NCBI GenBank assembly: GCA_031272365.1
Contig: JAISTX010000048.1
Coordinates: forward strand, 1-44,966
Length of the DNA stretch: 44,966 bases
DNA from: Eubacteriales Family XIII. Incertae Sedis bacterium
GTDB taxonomy: Bacteria > Bacillota > Clostridia > Peptostreptococcales > Anaerovoracaceae
Direction: 5' to 3'
Shown: piece by piece, positions 24,234 to 33,200 of the stretch
How positions within the stretch are numbered: position 1 is the first letter of the stretch
Layout of the letters: the number at the start of each line of letters is the position of its first letter
The notes under the pieces: generated by a model
What the model was told of the DNA's origin: nothing
Database searches by the model: none
What the model saw: the letters and a program-made list of their open reading frames with translations, nothing else
Program-made: the position numbers and the translations under genes

Positions 24234-26207
24234 TCACTCTCCATACGATATCCGGAATATCCGGACACCGCCCTCCTCATAGATTTTCTCCGCGCGCCCG
24301 CCGTCCCACTCCATCGCGGGCAGCTCGCCCTGCGACTCGTTGAGGCAGAGGTAGCGCACGCCAAGCTTCTCGAGATCCTTCATCGCGAGCTCGATCCCGA
24401 GGATCTCGCCGCCCTCCTCGAAGGTGGTCTCCTCATTGTTGTAACCGATATACAGGTGCGCGTAGCGGTTGTACGCGTCCATGTGCTCGTGCGCCGGGTC
24501 GAGGATCTCCCACCGCCCGAGCGCCGGCAGGATATTCGTCGAGTTGATCGTCGGCGCGCCCGCCATGATCAGATAGTTTCCGAGCGGCCAGGTCCCGATC
24601 CAGGTGCCGGGGTCCTCCGCCTGCAGCGCCTGCACCTCCTTGTACAGCGGCTTCTCCGTGACGACCTCGATGCCGCGCGCGAACGGGTTGACCGAAGCCC
24701 CCGAGATGAGGACGAAGACGATGAGCGCAGCCGGGATGACCCGCGCCCGGAGACCGACCCCCCGGATCGTGTCCGAGGATGACAGCTGTGACAGCGCCCG
24801 GATCAAAATGAACACGCTCACGCACGTGCTGACGATCGCCGTCGCCCACGCGTGCGAGTAGATGAGCAGGCTGGCCTTCGCGAGCCACTCCGGGAAGCCC
24901 GCCGCCGCGTAGCAGATGAGGAAGGCGTTCACGGCGAGCAGGCCGATGAGCAGCTTGTCCTTCGCCCTCGTCTTGACGAGCAGGATGGCCGCGAGGATCT
25001 CGCCGACGGGGAAGAAGCCGGGGAACACGGCCCCGCCCGAGTAGTTGTCGGTCACGATGTAAGGCAGCCGCAGATTCATGAAATAATTGAACAGGTTCTT
25101 GCCCTCGCCGCCGCCGAGCGAGCGCCGCTGCCCGGGATAGACGGTGTTTTGCGTGAGGGCGATTGCGTCTTTGGAGACATGGTACCAGTAGAGGACGAGC
25201 GCGAGCACGATGGCGGCGGCCAGCAGGACGTACAGCCATTCCTTCCGGCTTCTTGGCCCCGCGCGGAAGTTTGCGGCGAGCGCCCACAGGAAGAGCGCGG
25301 CGAACAGGTAGGCGAGCGGCACCATCCACGCCGGGTAGAGCGCGAAGATGTACGCGCAGGCGCTGAGCGCGAAGGCGACCGTCCAGGCGAGCTTCTTCCA
25401 AACAACCGACTCCCGCAGGAAGTACGCGCAGGCGATCACGGCCAGCTGCCCGAAGACGAGCATCTCGACGAAGAAGTTGATCGCGTACCACCACTGCACG
25501 GCGGGCGCGAAGCTGATGAGGAAGGCAGCCGCGACCGCCCAGGCCTTCCGGCCCTTCGTGAGCAGCATGAACATCTCAAACGTCACGAGGAAGAGCGCGA
25601 TGAAGCGGCCGCACCAAAACCAGGCCAGCCCCTTCGCGGTGCCGAAGAGCACGTAGCCCCAGTAGAACGGCTTCGCGAGCAGCGTGACGTCGGCAACGGG
25701 CTGGTTGTAGACGGTGAGCATATTCGTCGGCCAGGCTTCGGCGATGCTATTGACTTCGGCGTAGCCCGTGAAGGCCTGCGAAAACGCGAGCGGCGTGTAC
25801 ACGATGAATTCGTCCGTGCGCTCGGTGCGCACCGTGCCGAAGATCGGCTCCGCGTCGGGGATCACGGTGATCCCGGGCTGCACCCAGGAATTCCACACGC
25901 CGATCGACGACCCGTGCACCTCGAGCAGCACGAAGCAGACGAAGAGCACGGCGGCCAGCAGGAAGCGGAAGCGGTACACGCGCGCGTACAGCTCCCTCGG
26001 CGGGATCACGAAGTGCAGGAACAGGAAGAGGAAGACGACGAAGAGCAGCCCGATGCGCTCGACGTTGTTCGGCTCGGCGAGCACGCTGTCGCCCCAGAAC
26101 CGGTGCATGAGCGCCTTGCAGACGATGTTGCCCCCGTAGGCGAAGACCCCCGCGAGGATGACGGCGAGCGCCGCGCGTACCAATCTGTTCCCCAGGATGT
26201 TTTTCAT
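24234..26207 (-). CDS. Large membrane protein, DUF7657-like, probable glycan polymerase or GT-C
   Basis: A 657-residue integral membrane protein. Two N-terminal helices are followed by an outer segment with LLEVHGSSIGVWNSWVQPGI and FGTVRTERTDEFIVYTPLAF; this HGSSIG / R-x-DE combination fits the DUF7657-type proteins I associate with surface-polysaccharide loci. About ten helices follow, then a C-terminal soluble domain of about 150 residues ending at VRIFRISYGE. The upstream gene stops three bases before the ATG at 26205-26207 and there is no strong ribosome binding site, suggesting translational coupling. Function as a glycosyltransferase or polymerase is inferred from topology and neighbours. 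Confidence 0.68.
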   Translation of the reverse strand: MKNILGNRLVRAALAVILAGVFAYGGNIVCKALMHRFWGDSVLAEPNNVERIGLLFVVFLFLFLHFVIPPRELYARVYRFRFLLAAVLFVCFVLLEVHGSSIGVWNSWVQPGITVIPDAEPIFGTVRTERTDEFIVYTPLAFSQAFTGYAEVNSIAEAWPTNMLTVYNQPVADVTLLAKPFYWGYVLFGTAKGLAWFWCGRFIALFLVTFEMFMLLTKGRKAWAVAAAFLISFAPAVQWWYAINFFVEMLVFGQLAVIACAYFLRESVVWKKLAWTVAFALSACAYIFALYPAWMVPLAYLFAALFLWALAANFRAGPRSRKEWLYVLLAAAIVLALVLYWYHVSKDAIALTQNTVYPGQRRSLGGGEGKNLFNYFMNLRLPYIVTDNYSGGAVFPGFFPVGEILAAILLVKTRAKDKLLIGLLAVNAFLICYAAAGFPEWLAKASLLIYSHAWATAIVSTCVSVFILIRALSQLSSSDTIRGVGLRARVIPAALIVFVLISGASVNPFARGIEVVTEKPLYKEVQALQAEDPGTWIGTWPLGNYLIMAGAPTINSTNILPALGRWEILDPAHEHMDAYNRYAHLYIGYNNEETTFEEGGEILGIELAMKDLEKLGVRYLCLNESQGELPAMEWDGGRAEKIYEEGGVRIFRISYGE

Positions 26208-26210
26208 TTT

Positions 26211-27683
26211 TCAATACCACCAATACACATTCGTCGCAAATACCGTATGATACAGGGTCCACGAAAAGACCGCGAAAGCCCCCAGCGCGGGGAGCAGGAC
26301 GGCAAGGGTGCCAGGCTTTGGCGCCGCGCGCCGGATGCACATGACCACGAGGATGAGCAGCAGGAAGTTCGAGACGAAATTCGGGCGGCTCTCCGAGGCC
26401 CAGACGGTCGGCGAGAAGCCGATGATGATGCCGCTCACGAAGGCCGCGAGGTAGAGCGCCGCCGCGACGAAGCGCTCGCGCACGTCCTCGAAGGCGCGGC
26501 AGAGCGGGTAGAACACGCCGAGCACGCAGAGCAGCCCAAGGACCGCGAGCACGGCGCCGCGCGCGGTCGGCGTGTCCGCCACCGGCGCGGTCTCGTACAG
26601 GTAGTCCATCCACTGCGGCTGGCTGAAGGGGAGCGCGCCCGGCCGGCCGAGCATCTCCGCCGTCTGCTTCGTGTAGACCCAGAAGCGCAGCGGGAGCGCG
26701 TTCGCGAGCGCCCAGGCCGCCGGCAGGAACAGCAGGAAGCGCGCCTTTGCCTTTGTGTTCCGGAAGGCGAGGAGGGCCGCCGCCAGCGCGAGGATGAGGA
26801 ACAGGATGTTCGAGCGGAACAGCAGGTGCGTGTCGTAGACGTTCACGCCGAGCACGAGCTTGTCCAGGGGCGAGAAATCCGCGAAGGCGGGGAAGAGCTG
26901 CAGCTCCTCGTCGCCCGTCACGCGCGTCGACCGGAAGTCGAGCCAGAGGAACACGGCGCCGATGACGAGCATCAGGAGGAAATGCCCGATCAGGGGCAGC
27001 GCGGGCTTCTCCTTCCGCGCGAGCAGGAAGAGGAGCGTGAGGAGCGCGAGGCCGATCTGCACGGCCATGGTCTGTTCGACGAAGGCGGCGCAGACGCTGC
27101 ACAGCACACAGAACGCGGTGAGCGGGATTTTGAACGGGAGCGCCCGCCCGTAGGCCGCGCAGAGGAACGGCATCAGGCCGAGCAGCATCGCTGTCGTCGG
27201 CCATAGGTAGTAGAAGGAGCCCGTGTACCAGACCGACCCGGAGGTGACCACGTTCGGGTGGATGGTGAAGAGCAGCAGCACGGTGAAGGCCGCGAGCGCC
27301 ACCTTGCGCCCGGCGCCTTCCGCGCCCGTGCCCCCGCCGGTGCCAATGGCGCCCCCGGCGACGGCGCCGCCCAGCGTGGCCACGCGGCAGACGGTCCACA
27401 GCAGCACCGCCATGATGGCCGCGTTCAGCACCCTCCACAGCGGCAGCCGGAACAGCAGCAGCGCAAACGCCGTGTCGCTGAGGTAGCGCGGCTGCCAGGT
27501 CGCGGCGCGCATCTTCACCCATTCCAGCACCCCGCTCTCCTCGATCTCCCCGATATGCGCCGTGTCGTCGGACGAGCCGCGCAGCCCGATCGGCAAAAGC
27601 AGCGCGTAGAAGGCCGCAAAAAAACAAAGATAGGGCAGGAGCGGGAGCAGGCGTTGCAATAGAGGTTTTGATTCCGTGTTCAT
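26211..27683 (-). CDS. DUF6056-like membrane protein
   Basis: A 490-residue multi-helix protein. After the first helix the outer loop carries GLRGSSDDTAHIGEIEESG and ATWQPRYLSDTAFALLL, with an acidic SDD and a W-x-x-R motif like DUF6056 proteins found in O-antigen and GtrC-like loci. VTSGSVWYTGSFYYLWPTTA and CVLCSVCAAFVEQTMAVQIG follow and also recall that family. It is the first gene of the 27683-22376 operon. The ATG at 27681-27683 lies 6 nt after TGC-TATAAT, predicting a leaderless mRNA. The divergent gene encodes a GtrB-like bactoprenol glycosyltransferase, so this protein may be the matching GtrC-type enzyme that uses the lipid-linked sugar. Confidence 0.7.
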   Translation of the reverse strand: MNTESKPLLQRLLPLLPYLCFFAAFYALLLPIGLRGSSDDTAHIGEIEESGVLEWVKMRAATWQPRYLSDTAFALLLFRLPLWRVLNAAIMAVLLWTVCRVATLGGAVAGGAIGTGGGTGAEGAGRKVALAAFTVLLLFTIHPNVVTSGSVWYTGSFYYLWPTTAMLLGLMPFLCAAYGRALPFKIPLTAFCVLCSVCAAFVEQTMAVQIGLALLTLLFLLARKEKPALPLIGHFLLMLVIGAVFLWLDFRSTRVTGDEELQLFPAFADFSPLDKLVLGVNVYDTHLLFRSNILFLILALAAALLAFRNTKAKARFLLFLPAAWALANALPLRFWVYTKQTAEMLGRPGALPFSQPQWMDYLYETAPVADTPTARGAVLAVLGLLCVLGVFYPLCRAFEDVRERFVAAALYLAAFVSGIIIGFSPTVWASESRPNFVSNFLLLILVVMCIRRAAPKPGTLAVLLPALGAFAVFSWTLYHTVFATNVYWWY

Positions 27684-27698
27684 GTTATAATTATAGCA
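27683..27698. promoter_or_regulatory. Overlapping divergent extended -10 boxes
   Basis: Plus strand: TGT-TATAAT at 27683-27691 serves the GtrB-like gene, whose ATG is at 27725 with a GGAG-containing leader. Minus strand: TGC-TATAAT at 27698-27690 serves the DUF6056-like gene, whose ATG is 6 nt downstream. The two hexamers share bases 27690-27691, forming TATAATTATA. The plus extension also overlaps the minus start codon. Confidence 0.65.
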
Positions 27699-27724
27699 AA
27701 AAATTCAATGGAGATGAGGATGCC

Positions 27725-28678
27725 ATGACTGAGAGATTATACATTGTCGTTCCGTGCTACAACGAGGAAGAGGTGCTGCCGGAGACCGCCGCGCGGCTGG
27801 GCGCGAAGATGCGCGCGCTGGTGGAGGGAGGCCGCGTCGCGCCCGACAGCCGCGTCTGCTTTGTAAACGACGGCTCGAAGGACGGGACGTGGGGGATCAT
27901 CCGCCGGCTGCACGAGGAGGACCCGCTGTTTTCCGGCGTCAACCTGAGCCGCAACCGCGGGCACCAAAACGCGCTGCTCGCGGGGCTCATGACGGTCAAG
28001 GACCGCTGCGACGTGACGATCTCGATGGACGCGGACCTGCAGGACGACATCGACGCGGTGGACGCGATGCTCGAAAAGCGCGCCGAGGGCTTCGACATCG
28101 TCTACGGCGTGCGCTCCGACCGCGGCACGGACACAGCGTTCAAGCGGAGCACGGCGCTGGCCTACTACCGCTTCCTGGCCAAGCTCGGCGTCGAGAGCGT
28201 CTACAACCACGCGGACTACCGGCTCATGAGCCGCCGCGCATTGGACGGCCTCGCCGAGTTCAAGGAGGTCAACCTCTTCCTGCGCGGCATGGTGCCGCTC
28301 GTCGGCTACCCGTCGGCTTCGGTGGAATACGTGCGCGGCGAGCGCTTCGCGGGCGAGAGCAAATACCCCTTCAGCAAGATGTTCGCGTTCGCGATCGAGG
28401 GCGTCACCTCGCTCTCCGTGAAGCCGATCCGCTTCATCACCAACCTCGGCGTGGCGATCTTCGTGGTCGCGATCATCGCGGCGATCTGCTTCGTCGTGCA
28501 GTACTTCATCGGCGTGACGGTGCCCGGCTGGGCGTCGATGATCGTCTCCATCTGGGCGCTCGGCGGCCTGCAGCTCCTCGCCATCGGCGTCATCGGCGAG
28601 TACATAGGCAAGATCTACCTCGAGACCAAAGCCCGCCCCCGCTACCTGATCCAGGATTTCCTCGACCGGGAGGGGTGA
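27725..28678 (+). CDS. GtrB/DPM1-like bactoprenol glycosyltransferase (GT2 with C-terminal helices)
   Basis: A 317-residue GT2 enzyme predicted to transfer a sugar to undecaprenyl phosphate on the cytoplasmic face. Motifs in order are IVVPCYNEEEVLPETAARLG, CFVNDGSKDGTW, LSRNRGHQNALLAGLM, the metal-binding SMDADLQDDIDAVDAML and YGVRSDRGTDTAFKRSTALA. VEYVRGERFAGESKYPFSKM, a strong GtrB-family hallmark, is followed by two C-terminal membrane helices. The ATG at 27725 is chosen because the family N-terminus starts there and GGAG/GAGG lie 9-15 nt upstream; the frame is open upstream without support. Downstream lie repeats and no terminator. Confidence 0.92.
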   Translation: MTERLYIVVPCYNEEEVLPETAARLGAKMRALVEGGRVAPDSRVCFVNDGSKDGTWGIIRRLHEEDPLFSGVNLSRNRGHQNALLAGLMTVKDRCDVTISMDADLQDDIDAVDAMLEKRAEGFDIVYGVRSDRGTDTAFKRSTALAYYRFLAKLGVESVYNHADYRLMSRRALDGLAEFKEVNLFLRGMVPLVGYPSASVEYVRGERFAGESKYPFSKMFAFAIEGVTSLSVKPIRFITNLGVAIFVVAIIAAICFVVQYFIGVTVPGWASMIVSIWALGGLQLLAIGVIGEYIGKIYLETKARPRYLIQDFLDREG

Positions 28679-28706
28679 GGGGGCACCGCCGCCCGCAGGC
28701 TCGCAG

Positions 28707-28798
28707 CCGGATTCGGGGCACCGCCACGGCCGGATTCGGGGCACCGCCACGACCGGACTCGGGGCACCGCCACGACCGGATTCGGGGCACCGCCACCG
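28707..28798. repeat. 23-bp tandem repeat, four units
   Basis: Four contiguous units of CCGGATTCGGGGCACCGCCA plus CGR, at 28707-28729, 28730-28752, 28753-28775 and 28776-28798, differing at one or two positions. A partial core GGGGCACCGCC also occurs at 28680-28690. A 23-bp period cannot preserve a reading frame, so this is noncoding, just after the GtrB-like gene. Confidence 0.9.
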
Positions 28799-28803
28799 AT
28801 TTC

Positions 28804-28859
28804 GCATCGAGTTCGCGGCTTCAATCACAATCCGCGAACTCGATTGAAAATCGGTAGCC
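28804..28859. repeat. 56-bp palindromic repeat, copy A
   Basis: It begins with a perfect 13-bp inverted repeat, ATCGAGTTCGCGG (28806-28818) with CCGCGAACTCGAT (28832-28844), separated by a 13-nt loop. The element ends with TGAAAATCGGTAGCC. A second copy of the same length lies 26 bp downstream. The size and palindrome suggest a REP or miniature mobile element. Confidence 0.8.
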
Positions 28860-28885
28860 AGAGAGCCCATTTTCCGACCATTATT

Positions 28886-28941
28886 GCATCGAGTTCGCGG
28901 ATTGCGCGTTTGCTCGCGTACTCGATTGAAAATCGGTAGCC
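28886..28941. repeat. 56-bp palindromic repeat, copy B
   Basis: It has the same ends as copy A (GCATCGAGTTCGCGG ... CGATTGAAAATCGGTAGCC) and exactly the same length. The second arm reads CTCGCGTACTCGAT, so the palindrome is imperfect, and the loop differs. The order and ends are otherwise identical to copy A, in direct orientation. Confidence 0.8.
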
Positions 28942-28972
28942 CTGGCGCAAGGGTCGCGCGCCTGGCAGGGGC

Positions 28973-29356
28973 TCACCTTGCCGGGAAATCCCCAAAGAGC
29001 TCGTCGTACCTCTGCGCCTCCGCTGCCTGCTCGCGCTCGATGCGGGCTTTGATCTGCTTGCAGGTTTCGTAGAGGTCCAGCACAGCAAGGCAAATGGCCT
29101 TGTAAGTTATATCGACAAATTTGTTTTCCGATCCAAAATTTTTCTCAGAATAAATAAAATACAATATATTGAAACCTATACGCGGAGGCGATTCCGCCGA
29201 CAACCGCCCCCTCCGTTTTCGCAATTGAAGATCCCCATAGACTTCAAGATAGTCACAGTAAAGCAACAAAAAGGCCTCTATGAAAAACAGAAGAATCCGC
29301 GGTGTCGCTGGCCAAGTCCGGGGCTCAGCCCTCGGCGCGTTTTCTGTTTTTTGCAA
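28973..29356 (-). CDS. Unclear ORF or gene remnant
   Basis: An open frame of up to 127 codons with no in-frame ATG; its first possible start is a TTG inside the cohesin gene. The last 60 residues look protein-like, with NKFVDITYKAICLAVLDLYE and a charged helical end (IKARIEREQAAEAQRYDELF), while the first 20 residues are probably out-of-gene. Local DNA around 29090-29290 is visibly more AT-rich than the surroundings, suggesting imported DNA or a decayed gene. I do not recognise a family. It could be a 3' fragment whose start was lost, or a real small gene with a non-ATG start. Confidence 0.3.
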   Translation of the reverse strand: MQKTENAPRAEPRTWPATPRILLFFIEAFLLLYCDYLEVYGDLQLRKRRGRLSAESPPRIGFNILYFIYSEKNFGSENKFVDITYKAICLAVLDLYETCKQIKARIEREQAAEAQRYDELFGDFPAR

Positions 29357-30272
29357 TAATAATGGCTGCGGCTGCGATCGCTATGGCTGCGATGATGGCT
29401 ACGATTGCCGGCGTTGGCAGGCTGCTGCCGCCCTTCGCCGGTAGACTTGCCACATCCAAGGGGTCGCCGGCTGATGCGTCGGGGGTCTGCGCTGCCCCGT
29501 CGCCGCTGATCTGCGGGACATCCGCCGCTTCGATGGTGGTACCCGCGTCGCCCTCGTAGGAATCAACGCCGTCGCTGTACACCGCCGTGCCGCCGGCGGC
29601 CGACGAAGCGCTGCTTGTAGATGTCGTGCCGCTGCTCGACGTGCTTGTGCCGCTGCCGGAAGATGTGCCGCTGCCGGAGGATGCGCCGGTTCCCGAAGTG
29701 CTGCCGGTTGCGCCGGAGGTGCTGCCCGAGCCGCTACCGCTACCGCTGCCGGAGCCGCTGCCCGCCTTCACCGTCACGGTCCCCTTCGCAAACGTCACGT
29801 CGACCGGCTCGACCTCCGCGTTCACGAAATTTTTGTCGTTGCTATCCTTGGGCCTGACCGTAATGCCGTAGCTTCCGTTTGCGGCATTTTCCTTCACTTT
29901 GAACGTCAGGTTGAACAGCGTCCCGTCAGCCGTGACGTCCTTGTTCGCTGCGTTGTAGTAGGCAACCACGCCTTTTTTGACATCCTTGATCGCGCCCGAG
30001 CCAAACATCCCGCCCGCCGTGTCAATCGCGGTCAGCTCCAGCGCGTCGCCGGTGGTCACGATTTCCAGCACCGCCCCGGAGAATCCGGGGTTTCCCTTGA
30101 TCGAAACCGGCACCGTAAACTCCGCGCCCGGCGATTTGTCCACGGCCGCCCCGTCCCCGACCGTGACAGCCGGGGAAGCGGCAAACGCGCAGATCGGTGC
30201 CGCCAGGATGACCATGGCCATGGCCCCCGCGAGCACGGCTTTGCGTATCATACTCTTCATCTTCATATCCAT
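29325..30272 (-). CDS. Cell-surface anchored protein with a single cohesin domain
   Basis: A 315-residue exported protein. Residues 1-31 form a signal peptide (basic start, hydrophobic core, AFA cleavage). Residues about 33-168 form a cohesin-like beta-sandwich, with VTVGDGAAVDKSPGAEFTVP, GFSGAVLEIVTTGDALELTA, GVVAYYNAANKDVTADGTLF and a closing TFAKGTVTVK. A long Gly/Ser/Thr linker (about 170-245) suited to crossing the wall follows. The C-terminus has LPAKG (277-281), then a hydrophobic span and KNRKRAEG, the layout of a sortase signal with Lys instead of Thr; it may simply be a membrane anchor. Cohesins bind dockerins, and the gene just upstream encodes a dockerin protein 11 bp away, so this is its probable receptor. 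Confidence 0.85.
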   Translation of the reverse strand: MDMKMKSMIRKAVLAGAMAMVILAAPICAFAASPAVTVGDGAAVDKSPGAEFTVPVSIKGNPGFSGAVLEIVTTGDALELTAIDTAGGMFGSGAIKDVKKGVVAYYNAANKDVTADGTLFNLTFKVKENAANGSYGITVRPKDSNDKNFVNAEVEPVDVTFAKGTVTVKAGSGSGSGSGSGSGSTSGATGSTSGTGASSGSGTSSGSGTSTSSSGTTSTSSASSAAGGTAVYSDGVDSYEGDAGTTIEAADVPQISGDGAAQTPDASAGDPLDVASLPAKGGSSLPTPAIVAIIAAIAIAAAAIIIAKNRKRAEG

Positions 30273-30283
30273 CCTGCCCTTCT

Positions 30284-33200
30284 TTAGTGGATGACGATGT
30301 TCTTTCCGGCCGCAAGCCGGGAAATGTTCACCACATCCGCCGCCGTGATAACGCCGTCCCGGTCGATGTCCAGCGCCGCGAGCAACGCGGGCGTCACGTC
30401 CCAGATGCCCATCGCGACGCGCAGCGCGATGGCCGCGTCCGATGCGTCGGCCACGCCGTTCCCGTTGGCGTCGCCGAGCACCTCAGCCACGACGACGTCC
30501 ACATCCTTCGTGGACGGGATGACCGCCTCGTAGTTTTTGGCGGTACCGGCGTTCGGCGTGAACGCGACCGGATAGCCGAACGTGCCCGCCGCCGCCATGA
30601 CGGTCGTGCCGTCCGCCCACGCGAAGCTGCCGTATTCCGTCGAGCCGCCGACGAGGGGCGACTGGGACAGCGTCTGCCCGACCGAGAGACCGCTCGATGT
30701 CGGCCAAGTGATCTGGGGCGCGGGCGCCTTGTTGACCGTCACTGCCACGCTGCGCGTCGCCGGCGCGACCGCCTGGTAGTTGCCGTCCGTCTGCGTGAAC
30801 GTGACGCCGTAGGCGTATGCCCCCGCGTCCGGCACGGCGTCCGCGTCATACGCCGCGTCGTCCCAAGCAAACGTGCCGTAGTCGTTTGCCGCAAAAGACA
30901 GCACCGCCCCGGACAGCGGATCGCCGTACGTGATCGCCGCCGCTGTCGGCCAGTCGAACGCCGGCGCGGGCGCCTTGGCGACCGTCACATGGACATCTGC
31001 CTGCGTGCCCGTGATCGGTTCATAGTTTTGGACTGTCTTCGCGTTCGGCGTGAACGCCACCGCAAACGGCCCGCCCGGCACATAGGGCTTCAGTGCACCG
31101 TTGACCCAGGCAAAATCGCCGTACTGCGTCGAGCCGCCCGAAAGCGCCGACTCCGCGAGCGTCTGCCCGAAGACGAGATCCGCCGCCGTCGGCCACGTGA
31201 CCTGTGGCGCGGGCGCTTTGTTGACTTTCAAAGCGACTGCCAGCGTGAGCGGCTGGATCTCTTCATAGTTTTTCAGCGTCGCAGCGTCCGGCGTGAACGT
31301 CACATCGTACGTGTGCGCGCCCGCGTCCGGCACCTGCGCCGTGTCCACACTCGCCGCCCAGGCAAACGTGCCGTAGCCTTCCGTGCCACCCAAAAGCGCT
31401 GAGGCGCTGATCGCGTTTCCGTAGGTGATGGCCGAGGCCGTCGGCCACGCGATCTCCGGCGCGGGCGCTTTGTTCACCGTCAAAGAGACTGCCTGCGTGA
31501 GCGGCTCTATCGCCTCGTAGTTTTTCAGCGTCGCGGCATCCGGCGTGAAGGTCACGTCATAGCTATACGTACCGGCTTCCGGCACCTGCGCCGTGTCCAC
31601 GCTCGCCGCCCAGGCAAACGTGCCATAGCCAGCCGTGCCGCCGGAAAGCGTAGAAGCGCTGATCGCGTCGCCATAGGTGATGGCCGAAGCCGCCGGCCAC
31701 GCGATCTCCGGCGCGGGCGCCTGGTTGACGACCAGCGCGACCGCTTGCGTGAGCGTCTCTATCGCCTCGTAGTTTTTCAGCGTCGCGGCATCCGGCGTGA
31801 AGGTCACGCCATAGCTATACGTACCGGCTTCCGGCACCTGCGCCGTGTCCACGCTCGCCGCCCAGGCAAACGTGCCATAGCCCGCCGTGCCGCCGGAAAG
31901 CGTTGAAGCGCTGATCGCGTCGCCATAGGTGATGGCCGAAGCCGTCGGCCACGTGACCTGCGGCGCGGGCGCTTTGGCCACGGTCAGGTCGCCGAGCACG
32001 AGCCCGTCGGCCGCCTGGTGGCTGCCCGTCGCGGCCACATCGACCGTAACGGTATACACGCCCGCGTCCACCGGCGCCGCCTGTGACTTTGCGTACGTCG
32101 TACCGCTGCCATCCTTCCCCTCGTACCAAACCGTGACAGCCCCGATGCCGTCCTTGCCGGTGACGGTGACCGCCTGCGGCTCCGCATTGTACGTCCGCGG
32201 GCTGTTCAACGCGTAGATCAGATCGCCCAAGGTCGTCGACGCCAGCGCCACGACCGCGACCTGCCCGGATACAAATGTCACAGGCACGCCTTTGCCGTCG
32301 GACAATTCCGCCTCATTCGAGAAGTTTGCCTTGAGGCCGTCCCGGAGGCCGACCGTCACGTCGTAGGTGCCCGCCGGCGTGCTTGAAACGTCAAACAGCA
32401 GCGTGAACATCAGGCCGTTTTCGGTGATGTCCGCCACGCTCGTATAGGACAAAACGCCGCCCTCCGCCAGCTCTTCGTTCAACCCGGAGAGGATCGCGCC
32501 CTCGTAGTCGAGGCCGGCAAACACAAGCTCCTCGTCGTAGTCGAGCGACAGCATGAAGGCGGTGAAGCCATTCACATTATTCGAAATGCTGACCGGGATG
32601 CGCACGAGCGCCGTGTCTCCGGCATAGATCTGCTCCGGCGAGCCGACCGTGATCACAGCCGCTTCCGGCTCGGCGACGTCCTTTTCCGACCAATGCGCGT
32701 AGAGCGTCGTGTGGCCCGTCAGCACATCGCCGTCCGAGACCTTTGTGCCGCCGCTCGCCGCTGTGTACCAGCCGTCGAAATCGTAGCCTTCGTCCTCTGG
32801 CGCGGGCAGGCTGCCGAGCGTGCTCAGCGCCGCGCCGGCCTTGACCCACGCCACGGTGGTCTCATCGCCGCCGTAGCCGTTCGCGTCGAACCGCACCTCG
32901 TAGTATTCCTCGCCGCCGAAGAAGACGGTCGCGGTGGTATCCGCCGTGGCGCCAAACCAGTCGTCATCCCAGCCGGCGGTCTGCGCCAGCGTCGCGATCC
33001 GCAGCTCCGTCGGGTACTCGTTGCTGATGAGCCCCGCGCCGGCGTTCACCACGCTCGCGGGTATCTCGACGTAAGCCAGGTTCTCGCAATCCGCAAACGC
33101 CCCGGCATCGATCGTGGTCACGGTAGAAGGCAGCGTCAGCCCGGTGACGTAGGGATTGCCCGTCAGCCCGCCGACCGCAGTCACATCATAGTAACGGTAG

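Noticed and set aside
28707-28798. Tandem 23-bp units considered as a CRISPR array
   Set aside because: The units are contiguous with no unique spacers, and no cas genes are present.
29285-29340. Short GGGC/GCCC hairpin over the cohesin gene stop as an intrinsic terminator
   Set aside because: The stem is only 4 bp with a 3-nt loop and no U-tract follows directly.
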